DNA from: Amanita rubescens
Lineage: Eukaryota; Basidiomycota; Agaricomycetes; Agaricales; Amanitaceae
NCBI GenBank assembly: GCA_015039365.1
Contig: WION01000002.1
Location: forward strand, 1,302,001-1,366,000
Length of the DNA stretch: 64,000 bases
Direction of reading: 5' to 3'
In this document: positions 1 to 11,114 of the stretch, one piece after another
Position numbering within the stretch: position 1 is the first letter of the stretch
Layout: every line of letters begins with the position of its first letter
Position numbers and translations under genes: made by a program
The notes under the pieces: generated by a model
Database searches by the model: none
What the model was told of the DNA's origin: nothing
What the model saw: only the letters and a program-made list of their open reading frames with translations

Positions 1-1
1 C

Positions 2-582
2 AAGAACAATCGCAAGACCATTAAACAAAGGAGGCGTAGTAAATCGCGCGACGTGGAAACAAAGCGAGGTGCTGCCAAAGACGCAGCAAAGCGGAGTCAC
101 CGAAGAGAAACAATAAGCAAAGTAAAAAGATGGGACTATACATTCGTGTATGTCGGTAATGTTAGTGTGGCCGCGTTTATTTTTCTCTTGTTTCGGAAAT
201 TGATCGCTATTGGTAGATTGACCCATCCATTGGCGAGCGTCGGCTACATGAATATTTCTCGAAATGTGGGAAGGTCTACCGTATACAACTTCGTTGTAGC
301 CGCGGCCAAGCAATTAATATAGGCGTCCCGGTTCCCAAAAACGTACGGACGAGCAGGGACCGTCAATACGCCACCATTGAATTCAAGGACTACCGGGGAG
401 CTAGGAATGCCCTGCATCTGAACGGTAAGGAATTAGACGGTTGCGAACTTGTCGTGAGTCATTTCAAACCTCTCTGTGGTCACTTAAAGGGGTCTGGATG
501 AATGTAGGTAACGATCTCGCCAACGGACCTTCCAGAGGTGCAGGATATTGTTGATAGTGAGCCAAGACTTACTACCACGTAA
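2..582 (+). CDS. RRM-domain RNA-binding protein, 5' end possibly outside window
   Basis: Spliced as 2(or 53)..160, 217..453 and 508..582, with two introns of 56 and 54 nt, both phase 0. The first Met in frame is at 53, but the frame is open to base 2, so the true start may lie upstream. From that Met the protein has about 139 residues. It begins with a Lys/Arg-rich stretch, then one RRM: RNP2-like VYVGN runs across the first intron into IDPSIGERRLHEYFSKCG, and RNP1-like RQYATIEF follows. It ends with ELVVTISPTDLPEV and a short tail. The RRM fold is clear. A nucleolar or ribosome-biogenesis role, suggested by the basic N-terminus, is only an inference. Confidence 0.7.
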
Positions 583-1213
583 CCCCTTGATGATCGGTCT
601 AGTGCGGATTTCAGAAATTAAGAAGAGAACCTCCAAGACAAATGTGTCAGACGAGCTACCTCGAGCGAGCGCAAGGTAAATCAAATCACGTTGAACATAC
701 GTCATGTTGAAGCGGAGCATTTACTAGAGCACTCGAGAAGCGACCTACGGAAGAAGTCATAGATGTAGCACAGAAATGTCGGGCTGATCGCCATCGAGTA
801 TTTGGTATTTCCTTCGCCAAATGTGTAGCATAATACCCGCGGCATGTATTCGTACGGGATAAAATAGGATCGTCTAATGTGGAGGCAGCTTACTACTAGC
901 ACTAAGCGCTAAAGCGCGCGCTAACCGCTTACTCGGCGACTTAAAACGAGTAAAACGGTCCCAGGACGCTATTGGACTTAAGTTTGTCCCTCTCCACTCA
1001 CTGACTCATTTGTCCCACCATCGGTGGATCCTTTTATTCTATCCTCCTAATTGCATGGCAGCCGCCCAGTGACCTATCTTTTAGAGGTGAGGTTTCTATC
1101 GTGCACTCTTTCGAATTCACCATTCCGGCTTACCAACCATCATACATCATGAACACTATTACCAGTTTCGTCCACCGATTGTTGCGAAACATTAGCATTT
1201 CCCTTGTTCCGCT
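583..1213. other. Intergenic stretch without recognised gene
   Basis: About 630 nt between the RRM gene and the next start codon. Open frames here are short and match no family I recognise. A small GC-rich near-palindrome (AGCGC TAAA GCGCGCGCT) lies near 905-922. No tRNA or repeat was seen. It probably holds the 3' end of the RRM transcript and the promoter of the next gene. Confidence 0.5.
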
Positions 1214-4200
1214 ATGGCAAGGAGTGCTACTTTGAATCCTGCTTCCGTTCCATTCTTTCCCGGGGGCATGCGTGGCGGGGGCGAAGAGAGTGGTGTGGGC
1301 TTGCGGTTTAGCAACCAGCCGGCGCAGGGACCTAGGGAGCAAGATCAGAATTCTATCTCGTCCTTGTCTATCTCTCCTACAGAGTATCGCTCAGTCACAT
1401 CTTCTCCTTCGCCGTCGGCAAGACGTGACTATGCTCTCGCTCAATCACCAGAACCACTCGACGTATCTCAATCATCAGCGGCCAACCGGCAGGCGAGTAA
1501 CTCGAAATATACCGCATTAGAGCCGAAGACGCAGTTCGATTCCAGCATAGCGACCATGCTGACCGCGATTCCCACCGACTTTGAGGTAGGGGAGAGCACA
1601 TCAAGTCCTAACGTAACAGGGACGAAAATGCAAATGTCAGGATCCATTATCCACTCCTTGCAGCACAACCATGAAAATACTGCCACACCGCCCGTATCCG
1701 TCAGCTTCAGCGGTACCTCTTCTCAGATTAGCGGATTTCATTCTGTATCCCCAGTTTCGTCCTTGGATTCAGGTAGTCACTTCTCTGCGGCTTATGATAA
1801 CCAGACTAGTGCCTTTGATGCTCAGCTAAGAACGTCTCCCTTGATTCGAGATATACTAGATCGCCTCAATCGCTGCGAAACGTTTGCAATCGAAATACAA
1901 CACGACCTTGGCGAAGTCCATAGGAAAGTTAACTTGCTTTTAGAACGTGCTCTGGTTACAAATGCTCAGCCGGAGTTCAAGGATCCATTCGCCCCTAGAC
2001 TTAATGGAACCAGCCTATCTCCGCAGTTCACCGCACCGCGACCATCCATTGGCAACATTGCTCCAAACCAAGTCCCTGCTGCAGATGATATCACAACAAT
2101 ATCCCAGCGTCTTAATACTTTAACATCCTCTGTTGGCCAGTTACTTGCGCTTCAAACTCAGCAGTTGCAAGCAAATACTGAATTGCGAAGCAACTCTGTC
2201 ATCAATTCGGGCCTTCCTCAGCTTGATATATCTCCCAATCAGATGTTACCCTCAATTATTACTGGCCATCCAGTCCTTGGACATAGTTTACCCAATCGGC
2301 AGGATCTGAGGCCATCTCCTCGCTCCCCAAATCCGCCTCTTCGAACCTGGTCGGCTGGTAATCTAGACTTGCCCATGCGCCCAGGCGAATCTGGTCTCGC
2401 ACGCCAGGACCCTTTACCCAGAGATAAACGCCGCTCCGTTGCTGTTCTTCGCCGTGAATCTGTAAGCTATTCATACATAATGATCCTATTGCATACTGAT
2501 ATCGTGGAAATCCAGACATCGGAAGTTCAATTGGATGGCTCTCCTCGTGACAATGGTCCAGTCATAACCAAATGGGAACAGTTATTACTTGCTCCCGAGC
2601 TGCTCAGATCGCTAACCAAGTTTGGGTGAGATATACTTATGGTGTCTTTGTGCTAGACTAACGAGATCATAGATTGGGACCCCCTAATAAAATCCAACAA
2701 CGTGCTCTTCCTTTTTTGTTACGGGGGGCAGATATCATTGCTCAAGCGCCACCTACTCAGGAGAGAATAGCTGCCTATGTCATCCCGGCTTTACAGGTTG
2801 CCTTATCGTCGACAATTGGTCGTCAGTCCAATCGGGGGCCGGTTGCTATTATGGTTTCGACCACGGTTGACCAAGCAACCCAAGCTCAGCGCATGATAAG
2901 AGACTTAGGTGGTCCCATCGGTATCCGCTCTGCCCTTGGGGTGGGAGCCGTGAGCCCCAACAGTGATCTCAGCCAGGAGCTTCGTGCTTTGCACCAGAAC
3001 GTACCGCACATCATATGTGGTACTCCACAGAAACTCCATGCACTATTTACTACGCCGGGGGGATTGATCGGCTCTGAAGTCCGATTTCTCGTCCTTGATG
3101 AAGTCGATCAATTGATCGCCCGCAATCTCCATGATTACGTTCTCAATGTCGTGAATCTTTTGCCTCCCCCTCGCTCACGTCCTCTTGGTTCTATCACGCC
3201 TAGTACCTCTACAAGCGGTCAATCTGTCACCTCTGGATTTGACTTAAATGCTACTCCATTCCAAGGACCAGTTCGACGCTTCTCTACTGCAATTCCGTCC
3301 CCTAATCCTGAGGCTAACGGACTGATAGAACGTCAGACAGCGCTATTCTCGAATACTGTTCCACAAGACGTGCTCAACCTGGCCACTGCAATTCACCTCC
3401 GGGAGCCTGTTCGAGTACTAGTAAGGCGGGATGGGAATGCTAGTCACCCAGATAACACCCAGAGCTCGCGTGGTCTGCGACAGTTTTACTTATATCTCGC
3501 CTTCACTACGGGCTCCGGCCGTTCAGACCCAAACGCCGCCAGTGTGGGAGGAGGGCTTGGCATTATTGGATCTGGCAGGGGGGCTGCAAATCAAGAGACT
3601 GCTCAAGCCCGCGAGTGGAAGTTGGACGCGCTAGCTGACTTGTTCGATGATGTAGACGTACAGCAAGCTATCGTGCATGTAGGTGGAATGACTGCTCTGG
3701 ACGCAGTGGTATATAAGCTGGCTAGCCGAGGCATCGAGGCTGTGCCATTGGTAGGTGGATTCACTAGCAACAGTCCTGAAACTTACACAGTCATAGCATG
3801 GTGATATGAATGCAGCCACGAAGCTCGCTGCGCTGAACAAGTTTAGAAATGCGAATTCTATCCTAAGACAACCCTCTGCAAAAGTTCTCGTTGTCTATGA
3901 TGTTCCAGTCAAGACCCCCGAGGTCTCACACGTTCCACTAATTATCAATTATGGTGCGGCATGATATACATAAACTGGGATCATGATTACTACAGCTGTT
4001 GAACAGACCTACCTAAAGCCGTCGAAGACTACGCTCACCGGTGCGTCAAACTTCCATTCCAGGCGTGCAAAGGAATATCTAACCCTGTCACTCAGCGTGG
4101 CTCCTGCCATCGCCTCTAGTTACTCCCGTGCGGGTGTTGTTATTAATTTTGTGACTGCTACAGGTGGCGACGTTGAGATGTTGCGTTCTATAGAATGTTT

Positions 4201-4355
4201 TTACAAGTAAGCAGTATTTTTTTCCACATCAGGTAATTGGACTAAGTATTTCTGCATAGGATTAAATGCGTAAGCGTCTTTTAATGTGTCGATGCTGACA
4301 ATGTAGTAACGTCCAACAGCCCGAAGTTCCTATGAGTCTGCGTGATATTGTCTAA
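1214..4355 (+). CDS. eIF4A/DEAD-box-fold protein lacking all catalytic motifs
   Basis: Exons 1214..2625, 2673..3750, 3797..3953, 4007..4040, 4096..4206, 4260..4269 and 4320..4355. A further in-frame 54-nt intron at 2462..2515 is likely (GTAAGC donor). The protein is 927-945 residues. The first ~440 residues are Ser/Pro/Gln-rich and look disordered. The rest aligns along its length with eIF4A: Q-motif (PPNKIQQRALP), then the two RecA-like halves, ending FYKIKCPEVPMSLRDIV, the same spacing as the eIF4A C-terminus. The catalytic residues are replaced: motif I GxGKT is APPTQER, DEAD is DEVD, SAT is SNT, and HRIGR is HRVAP followed by an insertion. ATP hydrolysis and unwinding are therefore unlikely. 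I infer a scaffold or regulatory role in RNA metabolism. Confidence 0.8.
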
Positions 4356-4559
4356 AATAATGTTCAACGTGTTCTTGTATCCTTACTGCAACTCCCTGTC
4401 TCATTGCGCGTTTACTCCGTTTTCTGTATATTTGCACTATGATTCCCTGTGTTATACCCTTGCGCTTCAGCTGCTGTGTCGTTACCAGATAGCCATCACA
4501 ACTTCTCCACTGTATAGCAGACTTCTGTGTTTTATTTGTAATCATTTCAAACATTATAT

Positions 4560-7500
4560 TCACACCATATCAACCAAGACATCTAGTATTTTCAATGTAC
4601 CATCTTCACTGCAGCTTGCTAATTCCGTTGAGTTTTTATTATGATTCAATCGCCATGCTACTCTGTGAATTTGATCGATATGAAGTGGCCTGATAACCAA
4701 AAATTAAGAACGGGGAGGAGAGAAGGGATGTCTGCACCGACTTTGTTACGGTCAAGCGCCAATCAGCAATTTCCTCGTCATTAGTATATATTGATATTTC
4801 GCCCGTCTCTAAGCCAATAGCCAGTTTCCGTCTGTGCTTCTATGTCATACATACTAAACGAAATAAGGATGAGACATGCCTTCCGTGCGCATCCCGGGCA
4901 GCGAAATCTACAGCGGTTGCACCTGAATCTGTTTTGATCGTGGCAATAGCTTCCCATTTGTCGCCTTGCACATATTGCCATATTTTGACCTAAACGGAGT
5001 CGTTTTTAACCAACGATGACTTAGGAAAGTCGTGCTTACTGTCTTGTCTCTGGACGCTGTTGCAAAGCAGTCGCCTTCCCGAGACCAAGCGCAGTCCCAA
5101 ATTATACGACCATGGCTCTTGTCTGCCGCCACGGCGACATATCCTGTATTTCAGATAGTTGACCATATCATTGTCTAGCGAATTTGCGCAAACCTACCCC
5201 CATCGTCCTGCGATTCAAATAACCGCCAAGATCTGTCTCTTGAAACTGACAGCAGATATCGGTCATCGGGACTGAATGCGATACGCGTCACAGTCAAATT
5301 GTGGCCTGGCAGAGGCTGTCCAACGTGTCTGAATGTTTGAGCATCATACAGTCGTATTACTGCGTGTTCAGACGATGTTGCTTTGCAAGCTGTGGCTATG
5401 AGATGTCGCGAGCTCGATACACCCAACGTGATTGACTAGATAGAGCGAGGCAGGGAGGTTAATGCGACAGCAAAGGCAGAGCGTGTTTGTACGAATACCT
5501 CATACCCATGTCCAAACAACTTTTCGACCTCAGGCCACAGAGTAATGGCTGCTAATTCGCTTTCGAACGGACGACGTGAAGAGTTTAAGATGCTGCTTTC
5601 AGATACTACATTATATCATGATAAAAGAGATACGAAGATGATGTGGAAAAAATCGGACCTGAATCTCCAATAGCCTTGTTTGAAAGGCCCAGAGGCGGAA
5701 CATTGGCTGCTAACGGTCGAATATGCTAAAATGTGCAGGTTAACTCCTGAACATCTAAGTACGCCCCCCTTACCTCTTTGTCCGAAAATGTAGCCACGCG
5801 TAAATTTTCCACAGAGTCAACAAAGCTTCGAGGAGCTTCGAAGACTCTCGCTACTTTTTCATCCGCGATACTGACGAATTTAAGCGAGTTAATGAACGCA
5901 GCATCGAGGAGGTCATATCCGTGGACTTGAGGGCGAGCCACCTCGTGCCAATATGTATTATTCCGGCTGGGATCCAGTATGGGAGCATGTATCCGGCTTG
6001 TTTGATCTAGGCTAGAATCATTGAGCACCGTTAAAGGAGGGGAAAAAAATAAGATATACCCAGCAGAGATCAGATAGTCGCCTCCGGGACTCCACGCGAG
6101 ACCCCTGACTGGTCCATTATGACCGCTGATTGCACTAACTTCATCCCAAACTTCTTCACTCTCATTACTCGTAGGACCATTGCATCTCCACCTTCTCCAT
6201 CCTCCAGCCCAGCCCCAAGCCAAGGCCTCTTCTCCGCCTTGGGCCCAGGTAGCCCCGACAAAACCACCAAGTCTTTGTCCCCCAACATCACCAAATCTCT
6301 GGCGATTTATCCATATAGCATTCGTCTCGTCTTCTTCATGCGTCACAGCAGCGGATGGCGACCACATGATGACGGAGGAATCGGTTGACGCTGACAGCAA
6401 GGTTGGAGCAAACTCTGGATTTTTGGCTGGCCGCCATGATAAGCACGTAACACTGGCTTCATGTCCGATCAGCAATGCGTCTAGCGTGACAGAAAATCGT
6501 TGATAACTTGAAAGTAACCCAAAGTTAAACGAAGGTGGAACGAAAGTGAAGAGGCAACTTACCTGCCGGAATCAAGTTTAACAGATAAGATGTGCTGCTT
6601 CAAGGAGATTTGTCTACCGCCCTCTTCCGCATCGCCTATGTCTGCAAGAGATGCCTCGAAAGTGTCGAGCAATTCGTCGCTAAGTTCTGTGGGCACTGTC
6701 TGTGACTGAGATCGTTCGCTGACGACATTCTCAATTCGCCAAAGTCGTATAGTGGCATCTTGAGAGGCAGAGGCTAAAACTAGAGGTTGCCCCTCATCCA
6801 GCGAAGGTCTAAATGCCAGACCTCTAACCCAATCTTCATGGCCTCCGAGAGATGCGGCATGTACAAACTCGAGTTCCCGTCAGTTATGCGGCGATGAATT
6901 GCCCTGGAACTCACACAACCGCCTGATGACCGCAGCCATACGTTGACGTTTTTATCTGTTCCAGATACAGCCAGGATAATGGCTGCCAAAATTGGTCAAT
7001 ATAAAATTCGGGATGGCAAGAGTTTCACGTACCCTTGGAGCTGGGAAGACGTGCCACTGCGAGAGCCAAAGGATACTTGCTCCCCTGGGGTAGGGTTTGA
7101 ACATGTACCATGCTGTCTGTGCATCGTCAACGAACCGTCGTCAGAAAGGTTTCGACGACCCACCATTTTCGATTCTCCAAATTTTTACTGTGGCATCAGA
7201 AGAGCCAGTTACGAGAGCGTCGTCGTAGACGCATAGTGAGGATATGGATTGCGAATGAGCTCCAGTCTTTGACGCGATTCTCCACTAAAACACGATATAT
7301 TCGCGTCTCAGCAAAGCAGATCAGGATCCGTTACACACCTGGCCATCGGATTTCCTCCATAAAATGACTGTGCCTTTATCGTCTGCGCTTACGAGCAGTT
7401 GTTCTGAGGCGAATCGAACACAGGTTATTAGACCTTCATGACCCGGTAATGTTTCTTGGGCGTTGGTATCCGCTTCTTTCTACCCACCGAGCGCTTCAGA

Positions 7501-7662
7501 TTGATCAGGGGGTAAAGAATCAGGTAAAGAAAGACATACTTCGATATGCCATAAGACGACAAGTTTCGACGAGCCGAACGCGACGACCGAGTGCGGAGAC
7601 ACATCGGCCGTCTGTGAGAACCTGTTGGCAGCGGCAGCAATGTGTAGGGTCGATATGGTCAT
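4560..7662 (-). CDS. ELP2: Elongator complex subunit 2 (WD40 protein)
   Basis: Elp2 is the two-propeller WD40 scaffold of Elongator, which modifies wobble uridines of tRNA. My splicing gives 15 exons and 792 residues, close to the family size. Exon ends run from 7662..7540 and 7479..7339 through 6506..6060 to 4989..4880, 4831..4736 and 4689..4560. Diagnostic stretches include the N-terminal AAAANRFSQTADVSPHSVVAFG, WHEVARPQVHGYDL, DEKVARVFEAPRSF, PLAANVPPLGLSNKAI and IIWDCAWSREGDCFATASRDKT. The last two introns, 4879..4832 and 4735..4690, keep frame only as GC-AG introns; the second has a poor donor. The start codon is 51 nt from that of the divergent PPT gene. Confidence 0.9.
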
Positions 7663-7713
7663 GAGTGTTGGTAGATAAGATAAAGAATTGAATCAAGGTT
7701 GGTCACAACGTTC
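7663..7713. promoter_or_regulatory. 51-nt divergent promoter, ELP2/PPT2
   Basis: Only 51 bases separate the two divergent start codons, so both core promoters and 5' UTRs must overlap here or extend into the opposite gene. No TATA-like or known motif stands out. Confidence 0.5.
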
Positions 7714-8149
7714 ATGTCAATCCTCGGCATTGGTGTTGACGTCGTCCACGTACCTCGCGTCCTCGCCCTCATACACCGCAGAGGACCGCAAAAATTCGCG
7801 TCGCGGATTCTTAGCTCGCAGGAGGTCACTGATTGGAATGCTTTACCGCCTAGCATGACTCCGTTTGCACGCGCCCAGTTCCTCGCTGTGCGGTATGTTT
7901 TCTCAAAGGGGTTCTACAGGCTCGTATTCACATCTTAAAAGGTGGTCTATCAAGGAGGCTGCCTACAAGGCCGTATTTCCTACATTACGGCCCACCTGGA
8001 AGGAGCTAACGTATCGCAGCAGTTCAAAATGTTCCAAACCGCAGCTCTTATACCACGCTCAAGATGTTCACCCAGTTGGAAAATTTCATGTCTCCGCCAG
8101 CCATGATGGGGACTACATTTTTACTTCGGTCGTGGTTGAGACAGCCTAA
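7714..8149 (+). CDS. PPT2: AcpS-type 4'-phosphopantetheinyl transferase (mitochondrial ACP activation)
   Basis: Exons 7714..7892 and 7942..8149, one 49-nt intron, 128 residues, the usual size of trimeric AcpS-type enzymes. The enzyme moves 4'-phosphopantetheine from CoA to a serine of acyl carrier protein. The two family signatures are present: GIGVDVVHVPR near the N-terminus, carrying the Mg-binding Asp, and WSIKEAAYKA just after the intron, carrying the catalytic Glu/Lys. The ATG at 7714 begins right at the conserved GIGVD strand. By homology to yeast PPT2 it should act on mitochondrial ACP, although no long presequence is visible. The stop lies 17 nt from the stop of the convergent IBA57 gene. 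Confidence 0.85.
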
Positions 8150-8166
8150 CCGACATCTAATAATGT

Positions 8167-9435
8167 CTACTCCGACCCAACTGGTTGCCGGGGCCACCAG
8201 CTAGGCCACCGTGGAGATACCGCCATTGTCTTTCCATTACCATCGATTTGTAATTGCAAGCTTCCTTGCATGACGGCCTCGACTTGTTCCAACCTTAGTA
8301 ACGCCAGACCAACTCCTTGTACTGATGTCAAAAGCTTTCCCGAGCCGCGGGGTCGTGGACTGCTCCTACTCTCTTCCCTGTGCAGAACTACAGGACGAAT
8401 GTCTAGGCCAGAGGGATACAGAGGGGAGGATGCATTTGGTTCCACATTTTCAGGGGATCTGCAGGGTGTCATCAGAAACATGTTGCCTTCAACACAAGTG
8501 ACTAACGTTGTTTGAGTGTCATGAATGACAACAGGGAAGATTCTCTTCCTAACCATACCAGTGTGGTATGTCCGTACCGTCAGCTCTTGGCCGACGTAAC
8601 ATCCTTTCCTGAAATCCACTGCTACGGATCAATACAAACTTCTGCATGATACGCCCACTTACAACCACCCATAATGTCTAAATTAGATTCCATTGGAAAG
8701 GCATGCATTGGTGGTATGTCGATCGAACCTTCGGGGACCCCAAGCAGGACACGATGGAGAGCATAGTCATCTGGCGTTTTTATATCGTGTGTAGAGGCTC
8801 TTTGTGCTGTTATATCGCGTCAGTACGACGTTGACCATGGCAGAAAGAGGCACGCACGTCTGTCTCCGTTTTTCACCAGAAACCTACTTCCCAAGCCTAT
8901 GGCTCTTCTATCGAAAAGTGTACGATCTTCCGACCCCCAAGGCCACTGTCCGTCGGTATTATTCCATATTGGTTCAACCGTGCCGCTTGGAGCCCAATTC
9001 CATTCTCGTGCCAAATGATCTAGAGGGCAATCCAGAGGGGACCCCCAGCTTGCCCATACATCATAGTGTTCCGTAACGTCGCGAATCTTGACCTTTGAGC
9101 GTAAGACGTATTTCTTTAGCATTGGAAGTAGAGCTGGTGCATCTGAAGGCCGCGAATCATACTCAATAAGGAAGCCTTGTTGACCAGCCTCGTCTGTGTT
9201 TGTGTATAAGAAGATATCGTATAGAACTCTGCCCTATAGATGGTGCTCAGTCTCGGCGAGCGGAGACGAATGGAGTACGTGCTTGAGCGTGGAGAATAGC
9301 AGAAAATGCGGGTCGCTTTGGGCTATTTCTTATAGCGGATGCTAAAATTCCATTGAGAAATTCGGCTGCCTGTGAGCCCGAGATGGAGAGCAGCGCTCTG
9401 TTGGCGAGGCGTGCGATGGACGGCGAGCGGAGCAT
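8167..9435 (-). CDS. IBA57: IBA57/CAF17 mitochondrial Fe-S cluster assembly protein
   Basis: Exons 9435..9283, 9233..8858, 8806..8663 and 8618..8167 give 374 residues. IBA57 is a GcvT-like folate-binding-fold protein needed for mitochondrial [4Fe-4S] maturation. The hallmark KGCYVGQELTVR follows the last intron. Other matches are GRVLYDIFLYTNTD, the late GVPEG segment and PMESNLD. The N-terminus (MLRSPSIARLANRALL) is a plausible mitochondrial presequence. Intron 1 (9282..9234) fits phase and length only with a GC donor (GCACGT). The start codon is 30 nt from that of PET191, also a mitochondrial assembly gene. Confidence 0.87.
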
Positions 9436-9465
9436 CGGAACGCGGTGTCACGTGACTCTTCGCAC
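9436..9465. promoter_or_regulatory. 30-nt divergent promoter, IBA57/PET191
   Basis: Thirty bases lie between the start codons of two mitochondrial assembly genes. Transcription of one must start inside, or directly at, the 5' end of the other. Shared control is an inference from the spacing. Confidence 0.5.
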
Positions 9466-9763
9466 ATGTCTTCATCCTGCCAGAACCTACTCGCGGCACT
9501 CAAAGACTGTATCCTCCGCTCAGACTGTGTCCTCAAGGACAATCGCCTTCCATCTGACTGCCTCAAAAACAACATATCGGACCTCCCAGAAGAGTGTCAG
9601 TCCCTGAGAAAGGCGACGTTTGAGTGCAAGCGAGGCATGGTGGGTACTGCATAATTTACGTTTTATAACCTTAACGTCTTTACAGTTGGACATGAGGAAG
9701 CGTTTTCGAGGGAATATCGTCGGGGTCAATTTCCAGCACCCAACTTCCGAGACTGGGGATTGA
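9466..9763 (+). CDS. PET191: PET191/COA5 cytochrome c oxidase assembly protein
   Basis: Exons 9466..9639 and 9686..9763, 83 residues. The protein belongs to the twin-CX9C-type family imported into the intermembrane space and needed for complex IV assembly. The cysteine pattern is clear: SSSCQNLLAALKDCILRSDCV, then DCLKNN, then PEECQSLRKATFECKRGM, with LDMRKRFRGN straight after the intron. Length and the C-terminal RKRFRGN agree with the family. The ATG at 9466 directly precedes the conserved SSSC. Divergent from IBA57 and followed in tandem by a GST. Confidence 0.9.
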
Positions 9764-9898
9764 TTAGGGGAAACTGACAAATGGCGATCGTCGGTATCAA
9801 TCGATAATCACAGCTTAGATGCAGCTAATTTCGACCCTGTAGATACTTTGTTTATATATTGCCTTCCCACCCACTTCTGAGTAGAACCATCCTCCCAC

Positions 9899-10849
9899 AT
9901 GTCCGACAATAAGAAAACGTTCACGCTTTACACTGCTCCAACTCCCAATGGTTACAGCCCTTCGATCTTACTGGAGGAGTTGAAACTTCTATACCCTTCC
10001 ATCACCTACGAGTGAGATTGGCGAGTATACTCTATAATGATGTACTGATTCTCGATGATTAGACCAATCAGTATTGATCTGTCTAAGAAAGCACAAAAGG
10101 TGCATTGATTCGTGCTTTTTTCTATACGTTCTTGCAAATCTTGCCACAGGAGCCATGGTTCCTCAAGCTCAATCCCAACGGACGCATTCCCGTCGTTGTC
10201 GACCATCAGCGCGACGATTATGTCGTCTTTGAGACCTCGGCCATCATGCTGTACATTGCGCAACACTATGACACGGATTTCCACTTTTGGTTTGATCCCG
10301 CAAAAGACGCCAATTCTTACAGCGACATGTTGCAATGGATATTTTTCACAGTATGTGCTTCATCGGTTGGTCACCACGGATGTTAATATTCTTTCCCTCA
10401 CAGCATGGAGCCGTCGGCCCTGTGACTGTGCAGCGTGAGTGCCAACGGTTTTTTGCCACCATCCTCTTGATGTTAATCGGACGAGAATCTAGTTGCACAC
10501 TTCATTCTTTATGCTTCTGAAGATATTCCCTACGCCAAGAAGAGTAAGTGATGCAGTTGAGACCCTGAACACGCTTTCATCAGTAAGCTTAGGGTATTTG
10601 AATGAGACAAAGAGGTTGTATGGAGTGCTTAATGGGTACCTGAAGGATCGGGAATACCTTGCAGGTCCAGGCAAGGGCAAGTATTCCCTTGCGGATATCA
10701 AAACTGTCCCTTGGATTGAGGTGCACTATAAAGTTGAGATTGAGAACCTGGAGGAATTTCCGCACCTTAAGGCATACTTGGAACGGTGCAAAATTAGGGA
10801 GGGCACACAAGCTGGCTTCAAGGTACCTGAGGTACTCAGACTCCCATAA
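9899..10849 (+). CDS. Glutathione S-transferase, Ure2p-like
   Basis: Six exons: 9899..10011, 10063..10099, 10150..10350, 10404..10434, 10493..10543 and 10593..10849; 229 residues. The thioredoxin-like N-terminal half has TLYTAPTPNGYSPSILLEEL and the cis-proline loop LNPNGRIPVVVD. ETSAIMLYIAQHYD follows, with the typical glutathione-binding E-T/S-S pair. The helical C-terminal half contains YLAGPGKGKYSLADIKTVPW. This layout is that of fungal Ure2p-like GSTs used in detoxification. The substrate cannot be read from sequence. No targeting signal is visible, so it is probably cytosolic. Confidence 0.88.
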
Positions 10850-11114
10850 CGATGTAGTTATGTTGCGTGAAGCTTACTAAAATTGCCTCCATGCATGCAT
10901 TATTATAGTTCTCCACTCGCATGAACTAAGCACTCATTGTTCACATGCTGCCAGTATCTTTGCTAATGGACGATGCAACCTTATATTTATAGTAATGCCA
11001 TATATACCACATTCTCGGCTATTAGTACACTGCAATTCTCGGCTGAGGCTCAACTACATATGCAAAAGCCTCGCATTCAGATTTCCTCACTGTCCACCAT
11101 GACATGACAATTGA
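10850..11114. other. Convergent intergenic region
   Basis: 265 nt, AT-richer than the flanks, between the GST stop and the NLR stop. I see no gene or repeat; it should hold both 3' UTRs. Confidence 0.5.

Noticed and set aside
484..902. Minus-strand open frames downstream of the RRM gene
   Set aside because: The first overlaps the last RRM exon; neither has a recognisable domain or splice partner.
4342..4644. 100-codon plus-strand open frame between the eIF4A-like gene and ELP2
   Set aside because: It overlaps the last exons of both convergent genes in the wrong frame; composition is atypical.
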